Below are positions 1 to 9,864 of a stretch of DNA of 64,000 nt, piece by piece. A model generated the notes under the pieces. That model saw only the letters and a program-made list of their open reading frames with translations. It searched no databases and was not told where the DNA came from. The stretch's first letter is position 1; each line of letters begins with the position of its first letter. The stretch covers positions 2,356,001 through 2,420,000 of the forward strand of contig OZ023184.1 of NCBI GenBank assembly GCA_963995505.1. Direction: 5' to 3'. The position numbers and the translations under genes were made by a program. The DNA comes from Hypericum androsaemum (Eukaryota; Streptophyta; Magnoliopsida; Malpighiales; Hypericaceae).

Positions 1-349
1 TGCTCTTTGCCGATGATCCCGGACGTAGGAAGTTGCGCCATATGCCTGGTAGCTACTAATATCCTATATGATTTGTTTTCAGTTGTATTTTCGTTGATGA
101 AATCTTCTAGATCTCGGATGGTTCATTCCTGGTAAACCTCGATTTGGGGTAGCTGCTGAAATCGGTTTCGGTTTCGATGTGTTTTTACATTTGTAGGAAG
201 ACTACAATGACGAGGATGATGTTGCAGCGTTGCGAACCTGTGGACACGATTACCATGTGAACTGCATCAAGAAATGGCTTTCCATGAAGAACGCGTGCCC
301 CGTCTGCAAGGCTTCGGCTATGCCTGACGACGATACCAAGGATCCTTAA
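1..349 (+). CDS. RING-H2 E3 ubiquitin ligase, C-terminal part (two last exons)
   Basis: Partial gene running in from the left edge. Exon 1..48 ends at a GT donor (CCTG|GTAGCT). Exon 197..349 starts after TTGTAG and ends at TAA 347-349. Spliced, they give 66 residues with a complete C3H2C3 RING: C12, C15, C31, H33, H36, C39, C50, C53, including the ring end ACPVC. This fold binds an E2 enzyme and transfers ubiquitin. The spacing and the stretch GHDYHVNCIKKWL resemble MED25-binding RING-H2 (MBR1/MBR2-like) ligases, but the substrate-binding N-terminus lies outside the window, so the subfamily is an inference. Translation stops 13 residues after the last Cys, so the RING is C-terminal as in that group. 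Part of the last exon and 3' UTR is duplicated at 4003-4152. Confidence 0.85.
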
Positions 350-810
350 CTTCGATCATCGTTTAGTTATTACCAATTATTTATGTGTACATATTATTGT
401 AAAACACGAAGCAAAACAATTTACAGTAATTATCTTTTGATTTATGGTCAATTGTCAATTTATTTGCTGCAGGATATCTAAAGTTTTCTGATCGTTCGGG
501 TTCATGCGAGTCGGATGGTATAGATTTTTTTTTTGTTATATGACCTGCCATCTGTACAGTACTTTTGAATTAACACAACGTTTGAGATTTTTGATTAAAT
601 TAAAATAATTTTCGGAAAAGTAGAGACTTTAAGATGAGAACTTTCCTTGGTTTCTTATTTCCAGTTTTAATAATCAAATTGGTTTGTCCTAAGATAATGA
701 TGTTCGGGTCCACACACGGATTTTTTTTTTGAACTGGGCAAAAAATATACATATTTTTCTTAAATAGGTAAAAAATGGCTCGTCGAAGTTATGAGGGTTT
801 TCTAGGTCCC
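350..810. other. 3' UTR and downstream AT-rich DNA of the RING gene
   Basis: Holds the 3' UTR of the RING gene. The stretch around 378-468 recurs at about 4068-4152, which places it inside the duplicated block. No ORF of interest is seen. Confidence 0.5.
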
Positions 811-1145
811 GAAATGGCCCGAAAAAGGTCGTTACAGGCTATAAAAAGAGAATAAACATGCGTTGTCCTAAAATAGTCAAGAATAACATGTGGGAGCAAC
901 ATAAGAAGCAATGAAGATCAAGGAAATGAGAGAATAGTGCGAAAAGGCTGGAAAAGGCCCAAAACGACCGAAAAAGGGCCCGAAATGGCCCAAAAAATGA
1001 CGTTACATGCCATAAAAAGAGAATAAACAAGAGGTATCCTAACTTAGTCAAGAAGAACATGTGGCGGAGTTAGGGAGCAGCATAAGAAGCAATGAATATC
1101 AAGGAAATGAGAGAATAGTAGAAAAATTCCCGAAAAGGCCAAAAT
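811..1145. repeat. Two-copy tandem repeat, ~171-181 bp unit
   Basis: Two adjacent units share GAAATGGCCC, CGTTACA.GC.ATAAAAAGAG, the stretch AACATGTGG.G and AAGGAAATGAGAGAATAG. GTTACA occurs at 831 and 1002, and ATAAGAAGCAATGA at 901 and 1082, so the period changes from 171 to 181 because of a ~10-bp indel. The short ORF on the minus strand here is repeat sequence, not a gene. Confidence 0.75.
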
Positions 1146-1524
1146 GGGGCCATTAAAACCCTCATAACTTCTTTATAAAGCCGATTTTGGGGTCAAAACT
1201 TTAAATAGATTAAAAAATTATTTAATATTAAGATAAATTAAGGTGTAAACATGTCCATTCATTCATGACTGGAGAAGAGAGAAAAATAAATAAATATATA
1301 AAATCCAATCCGCTATAAATAATTAATTTCTCTCTCATCCACATATTATCTATAATTTAATTTATGTTTACATATAAATTATAATAAATATATAAAATTG
1401 TGCATCCATAATTATAACAAGAAAGAATTAAAATAAAATAACAACATTAAGATTACAAAAGTTGGAATACAAAATTAGAATGAAATAAATCGAGCTACAA
1501 ATGGATATCGAAAATACGTTTAAA

Positions 1525-2230
1525 GTCAATAATCGAGCGAGTTACGAGTATGAGTTTTGGTTGGGGAGTCACAACTTCTTATTCCGGAGTTCGATTGAGT
1601 TTATTCAAGTTGTTCTACGAAGGTGAGACGTATTTCTACAACTTTTTAGTATATAGTTTCTCCAAATTTAAAGTGTAAGAATATCAAAAATATGTTTGAA
1701 GTCAATAGTCGAGCGAGTTACGAGTACGAGTTTCGGTTGGAGAGCCACAACTTCTTATTCTGGAGTCCGATTGAGTTGATTCAAGTTGGTCTATGAAGGT
1801 GAGACATATATCAACAACTTTTTAGTTTATCACTTCTCCAAATTTAGAGTGTAAGAATATCAAAATATGTTTGAAATTAATAGTCGAGCAAGTTACGAGT
1901 TTGAGTTTCGGTTGGAGAGCCACAACTTCTTATTCCGGAGTCCGATTGAGTTGATTCAAGTTGGTCTGTGAAGGTGAGATATATATCAACAACTTTTTAG
2001 TTTATGACTTCTCCAAATTTAGAGGGTAAGAATATCAAAATTATATTTTAAGTCAATAGTCGAGCGAGTTAAAAGTTCAAGTTTCGGTTGGGAAGCCACA
2101 ACTTCTTATTTCGGAGTCCGATTGAGTTGATTCAAGTTGGTCTGTGAAGGTGAGATGCATATCTACAACTTTTTAGTTTATGACTTCTCCAAATTTAGAG
2201 TGTAAGACTGTCAAAAATATATTTAAATTT
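1525..2230. repeat. Satellite-like tandem array, four units of ~176 bp
   Basis: Units begin with (G/A)(T/A)(C/T)AATA.TCGAGC.AGTTA at about 1525, 1701, 1875 and 2052, so the period is 174-177 bp. Each contains GCCACAACTTCTTATT, GTCCGATTGAGTTGATTCAA and CAACTTTTTAGTTTATGACT with minor variants. A decayed fifth start is visible near 2228. No coding potential is seen. The unit length is in the range of many plant satellites, but four copies do not show a satellite locus. Confidence 0.8.
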
Positions 2231-2950
2231 AATATTTGACCAAGTACGAGCGTCCAAAGTTAGAATATAAGATTGTGTATCAAAATATGTCAATATTGTA
2301 CTTTATTTAAAGACAATTAAAAAAAATACTAATTTTATAATTTTAAATTTTATTTTGTTTAATAGATAAAATTAATTATGATAACCAAATAAATAATATC
2401 TACTAGTATCTATTTCAACGAATAATATTGTGCCACGTGTCATTAAGATTAGATTAAGAAAAAAAGAAAAAAAATTTTGTTCGCGAGCTTCGCTCGGTTG
2501 GCCGAGCGGCTCGGCCAAAATCCCATCCTTTTCTCTCTTTTTTTAGTTTTGGCTTTGTCTTCTTCCGGTGAGCGCTCGGCCGCGCTCACCGATGTGGATG
2601 GTCTAAAAACGAGCCGCTATAGGAGATGATGATTCACGGTTTGACCGGTCGGACCACAATTTTTAAAACTATGCTTTATAGTGATGCTTTTACATTTCCA
2701 GTTGTTTTTTTTAAAGAAAAGTTATCTGTAAAACATTTAATTAAGCAGTAGGAATTGCTAAATATTTTTCAAACAGTAAACTTACGGTGGTAAAATTCAA
2801 ATACCCCGAGGATATTAAGGCAATTTGTCCAAAATTTATTTTCTATATGCAGTAGGACACCAAACTTGTGCGATCAATTCTATCTTATGTTTTTTTAGAA
2901 TGAATTTTATCTTATGTTAGTTTTGACTCCTTACTTGTGTTTTTTTTTTC
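2231..2950. other. AT-rich intergenic DNA with transposon ends
   Basis: Contains a GC-rich inverted motif near 2480-2515 (GGTTGGCCGAGCGGCTCGG) and a second near 2570-2600. At 2630-2673 lies one end of the dispersed repeat also seen at 12720, 30779, 59324 and 61987: GACCGGTCGGACC followed by TTTTTAAAACTATG. Only one end of this copy is recognisable. No gene is seen. Confidence 0.45.
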
Positions 2951-2952
2951 AG

Positions 2953-3001
2953 AACGACTTCCCCCCGTGTTGGTTTTGTGGATCCGCTGAAGATGCGAAA
3001 G
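2953..3001 (+). other. Possible orphan exon
   Basis: A 49-base open stretch is bounded by a polypyrimidine tract plus CAG acceptor (TTTTTTTTTCAG|AACGAC) and a donor (GAAAG|GTATAG). It would encode NDFPPCWFCGSAEDAK, including a CxxC pair. No partner exon was found within 1 kb on either side, so it may be a transposed exon fragment or chance. Confidence 0.2.
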
Positions 3002-3014
3002 GTATAGCTCTTAT

Positions 3015-3269
3015 GTGACGAGGGACTCGTAAACTCTTTGTTAGATTAAAAAGGAAACACCGTTGTTGATTAATGAATGGTTAATTACACAAAATTACAT
3101 GTTTTGTTTGAGATTTGCACCCAAAAAAATTCTGTTATTGAAATCACAAAATTAGTAGACTGTATTTTCTCTATGAAGCAGAATAATACTAAGTGATGAA
3201 CGAAATATCCTTTAAATTTCTTATACAAAATTAATCAAATATTAATTTTAAGTACAGATGAACAAGATT
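3015..3269. other. AT-rich spacer, nothing recognised
   Basis: Low-complexity AT-rich DNA between the possible orphan exon and the truncated MAP65 leader copy. No ORF or repeat boundary is seen. Confidence 0.4.
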
Positions 3270-4002
3270 ATAAAAATCCCATCCCATCCGCAACCTCTCG
3301 CATTTAGTTTCCTTCTTTGCTTCGCCTCACATCGCAACCGCCCCGCGCTTTCTTCTCTCTGTCCATTAATCCCAAGGTGCGCGTCTCTCTCTTTCTCCTC
3401 TCTCCGTCTCGTTCTTCGATTAGGTTAAAAACTGTGCCTAATTACGCGAATTAATTAGCGAAAATTCTCCTCCGTACTTCCGAGATTCGTATCCCGATTT
3501 GACGGTTCCACGAGTTCTCCAAATCGGTTGGGGTTGATTATTATGGTGTGCGTACAATGTTTAGGGCTTCTCTCTTCCTTTTAGAAACCCTAATTGCTTC
3601 GTTGTGAAGTTCTTGATAAAGTGGGAGGGGCGGGATCTCTGTTCAAGAGGAGAATAGAAGAGAAGAAAAGTTAATGTTATATTATCTTTTTTACTTTCTT
3701 TTCTGATCTTCAGTGGGCTATGGTTTTTTAGGATTTTTTCGTATGATTTGATCCATAGCCTTAAGGTTTTGAATAGGTTGATCTTCTTTATTTATAAACA
3801 AGCCCCAACTTTCGATATGAGATTCTCTCCATCAATTACAAGTCAATAAAGAAATTAATTTAACCTGCGATGTAGGACATACCTTAAGTTTGAGGATAAT
3901 GAAAATTGTAGTTCTCGGGCAGAAAAGAAAGAATCATCATCGAGGTCCACTATGGCTAACATCGAGGATAATGAATATTGTGCTTGGTTTTCACTTGGCC
4001 AG
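3270..4002 (+). pseudogene. Truncated duplicate of the MAP65 promoter/leader and intron 1
   Basis: Nearly the same sequence as 4780-5825 of the first MAP65 copy. Shared landmarks are the AAATCCCATCCCATCC start, the leader exon ending at a donor at 3376 (CCCAAG|GTGCGC), the run AAAACTGTGCCTAATTACGC, and the intron end CTTGGCCAG at 4002. It lacks the MAP65 start codon and all coding exons, because at 4003 it switches to RING-gene sequence. It also lacks the AACGG promoter motif present upstream of both full copies, and the LINE insertion found in intron 1 of the first full copy. It is the 5' part of a chimeric duplication and is probably not functional. Confidence 0.8.
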
Positions 4003-4152
4003 GTTGCGAACCTGTGGACGCGATTACCATGTGAACTGCTTCAAGAAATGGCTTTCCATGAAGAACCTGTGATTTATATGTGTATATAAAACGAAGCAAA
4101 ACGATTTACAGTAATTATGATTGATTTATGGTCAATTGTCAATTTATTTGCT
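4003..4152 (+). pseudogene. Broken duplicate of the RING-H2 last exon and 3' UTR
   Basis: Starts at GTTGCGAACCTGTGGACG, matching 229-246 of the RING gene. It encodes RTCGRDYHVNCFKKWLSMKN and then stops. The first zinc-binding His of the ring (CGH) is Arg here, and the terminal CPVC pair is lost in a deletion of about 85 bases relative to the parent (roughly 293-377). Homology then continues through the parental 3' UTR to about 4152. An open frame of 60 codons from 3890 runs across the MAP65-RING junction, but nothing supports it as a gene. Confidence 0.85.
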
Positions 4153-4740
4153 CTTGCCCGCTGCCTCTGTTAACGACTTCAATTCATTTAAGTTTTTTTA
4201 GACCATTTCACATTCGGACACTATTGCACCAACGACTAAGTTGGAGGCCCAATAACATGCAATCTTCAAGAAACAAAAACTTATATATTGTTATTATTAT
4301 TATAAGTTTGGATAGTGGGACATCCGAATGAAATATTTTAGTATTCATACGTGAAAAGTTAAATTTGTACTATGTGTATTCGTATTCGAGAGCAAAAATT
4401 GGTCAGTTAATTATGCTCTAATCTCATAATGGTCACTGATGTAAATTTTTTTTCTTCTTATTCATCACTTATCCATTTTCCAAAGAAAAATCTAAAAAAT
4501 CCAATTGTGCCGCACCACATTGTTGACCGAGCCATCTATATGGCTCATGATAAATGATAATTGACTAGGACACCGCGAGGTTGCAACTGGCACCTTTTGC
4601 TAGCTAATCCTAAATAATACTGGTACTTAAATGCAATTTATCTATTAATTCCTTAGTCGGCAAGGATAAAGCTGGTCCAGGCCCACCAATTTAAAGGGAC
4701 AAAGAAAAAGAAGAAAACCTCAACGCTCTAAATTTCAAAT
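4153..4740. other. Intergenic DNA, nothing recognised
   Basis: AT-rich spacer between the chimeric duplication and the first full MAP65 copy. No coding region or repeat boundary is seen. Confidence 0.4.
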
Positions 4741-4749
4741 TGGGAAACT

Positions 4750-4903
4750 CACAACGGTCGAAACGAACGAGTAAAAAAAAAAATCCCATCCCATCCCATC
4801 TCTAAGCTCTCGCATTTAGTTTCCTTGATTGCTTCTTCGTTCTTCGCTTCGCCTCGCATCGCATCTGCCCCGCGCTTTCTTCTCTCTTTCCATCAATTCC
4901 GAG
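4750..4903 (+). promoter_or_regulatory. Promoter with mitosis-type AACGG motif and leader exon of the first MAP65 copy
   Basis: AACGGTCGAAAC at 4753-4764 contains the AACGG core of the MSA element, the site bound by three-repeat MYB factors in plant G2/M genes. The same 12 bases occur upstream of the second MAP65 copy at 13296. About 40 bases downstream begins the pyrimidine-rich leader, which ends at a donor at 4903 (CCGAG|GTACGC). The transcription start is not fixed by sequence. Confidence 0.6.
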
Positions 4904-5158
4904 GTACGCGTCTCTCTCTCTCTCCATCTCGTTCTTCGATTAGGTTAAAAACTGTGCCTAATTACGCGAATTAATTAGCGGAAATTCTCCTCCGTACTTC
5001 CGAGCTTCGTATCCCGATTTGACGGTTCCACGAGTTTTCCAACTCGGTCGTGGTCGATTTTTATGGTACCCTAATTGCTTGGTTGTGAAGTTCTTGTTAA
5101 AGTGGGAGGTGCGAGTTTTCTGTTCAAGAGGAGAAGAGAAGAAAAGTTAATGTTATAT

Positions 5159-5383
5159 ATATATATATATATTGGTAAAGTTCGAGGGGCTAACCTGCTA
5201 ATCTTTATTAGTCGCAAACTGGCGCAAATGTACGTGTACAATGAGGCAAACAAACTCCTCTGAGATCATCTAGATACTCATCAATACAACTCTGCAAAGG
5301 AGAGCTCAGCGCTACATAATTAAACCCCAACGATAGGGCATGTTTAGACAGATCGTCAACAACACGGTTCTCTTCTCTCAACG
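5159..5383 (-). mobile_element. 5'-truncated LINE tail inserted in intron 1 of the first MAP65 copy
   Basis: Read on the minus strand it encodes the end of a LINE RNase H region, ENRVVDDLSKHALSLGFNY onwards to CRTFAPVCD-like residues and a stop, followed by a short 3' end and an (AT)n tail. It is flanked by TGTTATAT (5151-5158) and TGTTACAT (5384-5391), a probable 8-bp target duplication with one change. The matching site in the truncated leader duplicate near 3675-3690 is empty. The encoded end matches the element at 19640-20215, so both belong to one family. Confidence 0.8.
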
Positions 5384-6264
5384 TGTTACATTATCTTATT
5401 TACTTTCTTTTCTGAGTTTCTTAATGTGGAAAAGGCGAGAGTGGTTTAGCTGATTTGACGTTAAATGTTTCCTAATGTATGATACTGGTCTTCAGTGAGC
5501 TAGGGTTTTATAGGATTTTTTTCGTATGAGCAATTGACTCGTTATCATGTTAGGATCTCTATATCCAACTCATAACCTTAAGGCAAGTAGGTGGATCTTC
5601 TACATTTATAAACAACAAGCCCACCATACTTGCAACTTCTGATATGGGATTCTCTCCATCAATTACAAGTCAATAAAGAAATTAATCAACCTGCCATGTA
5701 GGATACCCTAAGTTTGAGGATAATGAAAATTGTACTTCTCTGGCAGAAAAGAAAGGATCTTCGAGGTCCACTATGGGCTACCATCGAGGATAATGAACAT
5801 TGTGTTTGGTTTTCACTTGGACAGGTTGCTTCAAAATGTCTAATCCTCGGAATGACCCACTTCTTCAAATGAAAACAACTTGTGGATCCCTTTTAAATGA
5901 GTTGCAGGTAATTTGAATATCATTATTTTGTTCCTTGTTTCCAATTATGTGATAAATAACTTGTATACGAATATAAACGGTGCTTAATGTTTCTGTTGAT
6001 TAGATTATCTGGTATGAGGTTGGGGAATCTGATGACGCTAGGGACGAAATGCTGCTTCAGATTGAGCAAGAATGCCTTGAAGTCTACAGAAGAAAGGTAG
6101 ATGAGGCAAACCGCAACAGAGCACAATTAAGGCAAGCCATAGCTGATTGTGAAGCAGAATTAGCTGCAATTTGTTCTACTATGGGTGAAAGACCTGTCCA
6201 CACTAGAAAGGTAATCCGGCGTTTTGGCTTGTTTTCCCTCTGTTTTAAGTTCTATTTGTAACTT

Positions 6265-6350
6265 ATGCCAGCTATAAGTCGAGCACCAAGACCAATTTTG
6301 TGTGTTGACCCTGTAAATCAAGCTATAAGTCGAGTACCAAGACCAATTTG
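6265..6350. repeat. Short tandem duplication in intron 2 of the first MAP65 copy
   Basis: AGCTATAAGTCGAG.ACCAA followed by GACCAATTT occurs twice, about 51 bases apart. It is absent from the same intron of the intact copy. It is intronic and unlikely to matter for function. Confidence 0.6.
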
Positions 6351-7514
6351 TCTGGTGTCTAGTAACTACATAGTCCTTTGATAAAAAGTGTTAAAAGGGA
6401 CCTGCACGTCTAACGACTAAAAGTCATCTGATGCGGGGCCAATCTAATATTGGTTTTATTGGACGAAAAAATTTAGTACTATTTACATTGTTTCTTCCCA
6501 TTTCCCTTAAACAAATACTTGGCAATTTCAGGATGACCAAAATGGCAGAAGTTTGAAGGAAGAGTTTGAAAGAATTCTTCCGCAAGTTGATGAAATGCGT
6601 AAAAGGAAAATCGACCGAGGAAATCAGTTTTGTGTAGTTCATAATGAGATTCAGAAAATTTCCAAGGAGATATATGGATCCGATGTGCAAGTATCCATTG
6701 ATGAAACCGATCTATCCTTGAGAAAACTCGAAGAACTTCACAAACAGCTAAGTGCACTTCAAAACGAGAAGGTTGGTCGTCCTTTTTTCATTAACAGTAA
6801 CATCTCTTCAATTGTATTTAACATTTTTCTATTTCTAATCCAGACTTTCTTGTCCACAGAGTGATCGCGAGAAACTGGTTCGCGAGTACTTAAACACTCT
6901 GTACTCTTTGTGCTCGGTTCTTGGTATGGACTTCAAGCTCCTTGCAAATGAAGTTCATCCAAGCTATACAGAGTCTGAAGGCGGCCCAGGTGAAATAACT
7001 AATGATAAAATTCAGCACTTGGCTGCAGTGATACAGAATTTGAGAGACGTTAAAGTACAAAGAATGATGAAGGTAACCACGTTGCAACTAGTCTAAGCTT
7101 CTCCTTATAGACCTTATTTTTACCATTATTTGCTTTGTTATACAGCTCCAAGATCTTGCAGCTACTATGTTGGAGCTATGGCACCTAATGGAAACCCCGG
7201 TAGAAGAGCAGCAGATATTTCAGAAGTTACGAGCAATCTAGCTGCTTTAGAACACGAAATAACAGAATCAAATTCTCTCTCTGTTGAGTTCATAAACAAT
7301 GTGAGTGACTCACTAAGGTTGCAGCTCTTCCAAAGTTGGATGTGTTTTAACCCATTGTTCTAAGCATTGTATGCAGGTTGAAGCAGAAGTCGCTAGACTG
7401 GAAGATTTGAAATCGAGTAAAATGAAAGAGCTTGTTCTGAAGAAGAGATCTGAGCTGGACGAAATATGCAGAAAGTCACACATGATTCCAGAAGTCAATA
7501 CTGCAATAGAGTTA

Positions 7515-7866
7515 TCCATTGAGGCAATAGAGTCTGGTATGTTTCTTGCTTAATAATATGACAATATTCACACCGTTCGACTGATCGCTTACTTGCATCT
7601 TTTAGATTGGTTTTTCTGCTTGATATATATAATGTACTGTATATGAGCCTTGAGCGCTCTAGATTTTGCATAGATCACTCGATGACAATATCCATTGAGG
7701 CAATACAGTCTGGTATGTTTCTTGCTTAATAATATGACAATATTCACACCGTTTGACTGATCGCTTACTTGCATCTTTTAGATTGGTTTTTCTGCTTGAT
7801 ATATATAATGTACTGTATATGAGCCTTGAGCGCTCTAGATTTTGCATAGATCACTCGATGACAATA
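7515..7866. repeat. 176-bp tandem duplication over the exon 6 end of the first MAP65 copy
   Basis: 7515-7690 and 7691-7866 are near-identical (e.g. TCCATTGAGGCAATA then GAGTCTG or CAGTCTG, then GTATGTTTCTTGC). The unit contains the last 22 bases of exon 6 with its donor and the start of intron 6. A second copy of the donor therefore lies 176 bases downstream of the used one. The intact MAP65 copy has a single version. Confidence 0.9.
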
Positions 7867-9479
7867 TTCTTCTTGATATATATGACTCTCAAGCCAATTA
7901 TAGGAAAGCTGAAAATAGCACATTCGGAAAATGTCGTTCTTCTTGATGCTGACATTGTAGTCTCTGATTAGACTACAAAAAGATAAACATAATCTATCTG
8001 AACAACCACATAATCAATTCCAAGAAACAACTAAGAGAAAAGAAAACCTGAAAAGCTTGGTAAAGGATTCATTTTCTAACAATCTCATATTGTTGTTGCC
8101 ATAGGAAATATAGATCCTGCAACTGTGCTTCAGCTGATAGAACTTCAAATTGTCAGCATAAAGGAAGAATCTTTCAGCAGGAATGAAGTACTAGAGAAGG
8201 TTGAGAAATGGTTAACAGCATGCGAGGAAGAATGTTGGCTTGAGGAGTATAACAGGGTTAAGCATCTAAACAATATCTTTTTTTATTTGCTTATGTCTTA
8301 AATCCCATTTCTTATTCAACTAATTTGAATTAATCATCCGTTCTACTTTTGCTTTTTTTGCAGGATGAAAATCGATACAATGCTGGAAGAGGTGCTCATC
8401 TAAGTCTGAAGCGAGCTGAAAAAGCTCGTTCACTGATGAATAAGCTTCCAGGTATGCAGCACATTCATAGGAGAGTGAATGTTGTTCATACTTCTTATTT
8501 GAAGCACAATCGGTTTACCTCACATTTTCTGTTGTCCATCTTTACCTATTTAATGAGAATATGTGCTTGGCATAAAGGTATGGTTGAAGCTTTGGCTACG
8601 AAAACCATGGCATGGGAAAAGGAGAGAGGCGCCGAATTCTTATATGACGGCGTAAGTCCATATTGTTTCTTTAAATCCTTTAATCCACTCATTTATTTGG
8701 TTCTTATAGCTCCTACCTGTGTCCAGATTCGCCTTCTTTCCATGCTTGAGGAATACACCATCCTGCGACAGGAGAAAGAAGAAGAAAGGAAGAGAGAGCG
8801 GGTTTGTTTCTTGCTTTTAAAAGACATTGCTAAATGAGCTCGAAGAATTTTGAGTTGCCATGTAAAGAATTCTGAAATGAGGTTTGACTTGATTACAGGA
8901 TCAGAAGAAGCTTCAGGTGCAGCTGATAGCAGAGCAGGAAGCTCTATATGGCTCAAAACCAAGCCCTTCAAAGCTTCAGAGTGCCAAAAAACTTCCTCGA
9001 GCTTCTACCGGTGGAACAAGCAACAGAAAACTCTCTCTTGGAGGAACAATTATCCAAACTCCTCACAAAGCTATACCCCATACACGTCCAACTGACAAGG
9101 TTGATAAGGTGCTCCAACATGACCACTTGAACTTTCGTCAAGTCAAGGGCTTGGAATTATTATCCTCCGGTAAGTCCCATTGGATATGAAATTCGAAACA
9201 GAGAGAACTTCTCTGATGAATGCGTTATAGTTGAGTCATAAAGTTATTGCTAGGTAATTTCCCCGTCTAGTATTGCATAGATTGATCCTTTGCTTGTGTT
9301 TTTTACAGGCAGTAGGAGGGGGTCAGATGTCACTGGTCTTCCAGTTAGAATGCACTCTTTTGGGACCACAGATTCTCATCAACCCGAGTCTCCAATGCTG
9401 CGGAAACCGCTCTTGCCTAAGCATGTGGAGGTGCTACAGAATTGTCAAAGGTCAGTGGGTCAGACTCGAGCTCAATAAC

Positions 9480-9700
9480 AACAGCTCATGTGGAGGTCTC
9501 TAAGCAAATATTGGCGAACCAGCAGCTATTTTCCACCCCTGTGAAGACAAATGCTGTCGTTGCCATTGGCGAACCAGCAGCTATGCACTCAACAACAGCA
9601 GCTCATGATGAGGTTTCAAACAAGTTAACTTCGACGAACCAGCAGCAGCCGTTTGCCACTCCCGTGAAGACCAATGAGGAAAACATGACTCCGAATGTGC
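9480..9700 (+). repeat. In-frame internal duplication in the C-terminal tail of the first MAP65 copy
   Basis: The tail frame contains TTAHVEVSKQILANQQLFST then PVKTN, and a second unit TTAAHDEVSNKLTSTNQQQP then FATPVKTN. The intact copy has one such unit ([20 protein letters not shown]). The tail of MAP65-3 proteins is rich in TP sites that are kinase targets, so the duplication doubles one of them. It lies in the frame downstream of the exon 12 shift. Confidence 0.7.
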
Positions 9701-9864
9701 CTGCTACAGTTTCTGCACCAATGCAGACAGCTATGACCCCATTCCCTCCTGGCGTTAAATCAACCGGAGAGGCTACCAAAGAGATCGAATACTCGTTTGA
9801 GGAAAGAAGAGCCGGATTTGTTCTTTACAAGGCAACAACACAGATTAGGACGATACAGATTTGA

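Larger units (their letters stand above)
5836..9864 (+). pseudogene. First MAP65-3 (PLEIADE)-like copy, frameshifted
   Basis: Ase1/PRC1-family microtubule bundler gene. Coding exons: 5836-5907, 6004-6210, 6532-6771, 6860-7072, 7146-7300, 7377-7536, 8105-8256, 8364-8451, 8578-8651, 8727-8801, 8899-9169, 9309-9864. All introns are GT-AG and all exon phases match the intact copy at 14259-18186. There are two exceptions. Exon 5 is 155 instead of 156 bases, and the lost base gives TAG at 7239-7241 after about 275 codons. Exon 12 carries a net +8 bases near 9417-9450, so a second stop (TAA) closes the upstream frame near 9474. The remaining exons still read well, e.g. [17 protein letters not shown] in exon 8 and [13 protein letters not shown] at the C-terminus. 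This suggests recent loss of function, or a base error in the assembly at one or both sites. A truncated N-terminal product would keep the dimer/coiled-coil part and lose the microtubule-binding part. Confidence 0.85.

Noticed and set aside
3890..4072. 60-codon ORF across the MAP65-RING junction
   Set aside because: Its first half is MAP65 intron sequence and its second half a damaged RING exon. No evidence of translation.
7753..7971. 72-codon ORF in intron 6 of the first MAP65 copy
   Set aside because: It falls in the tandem-duplicated intronic DNA and has no homology in the intact copy.
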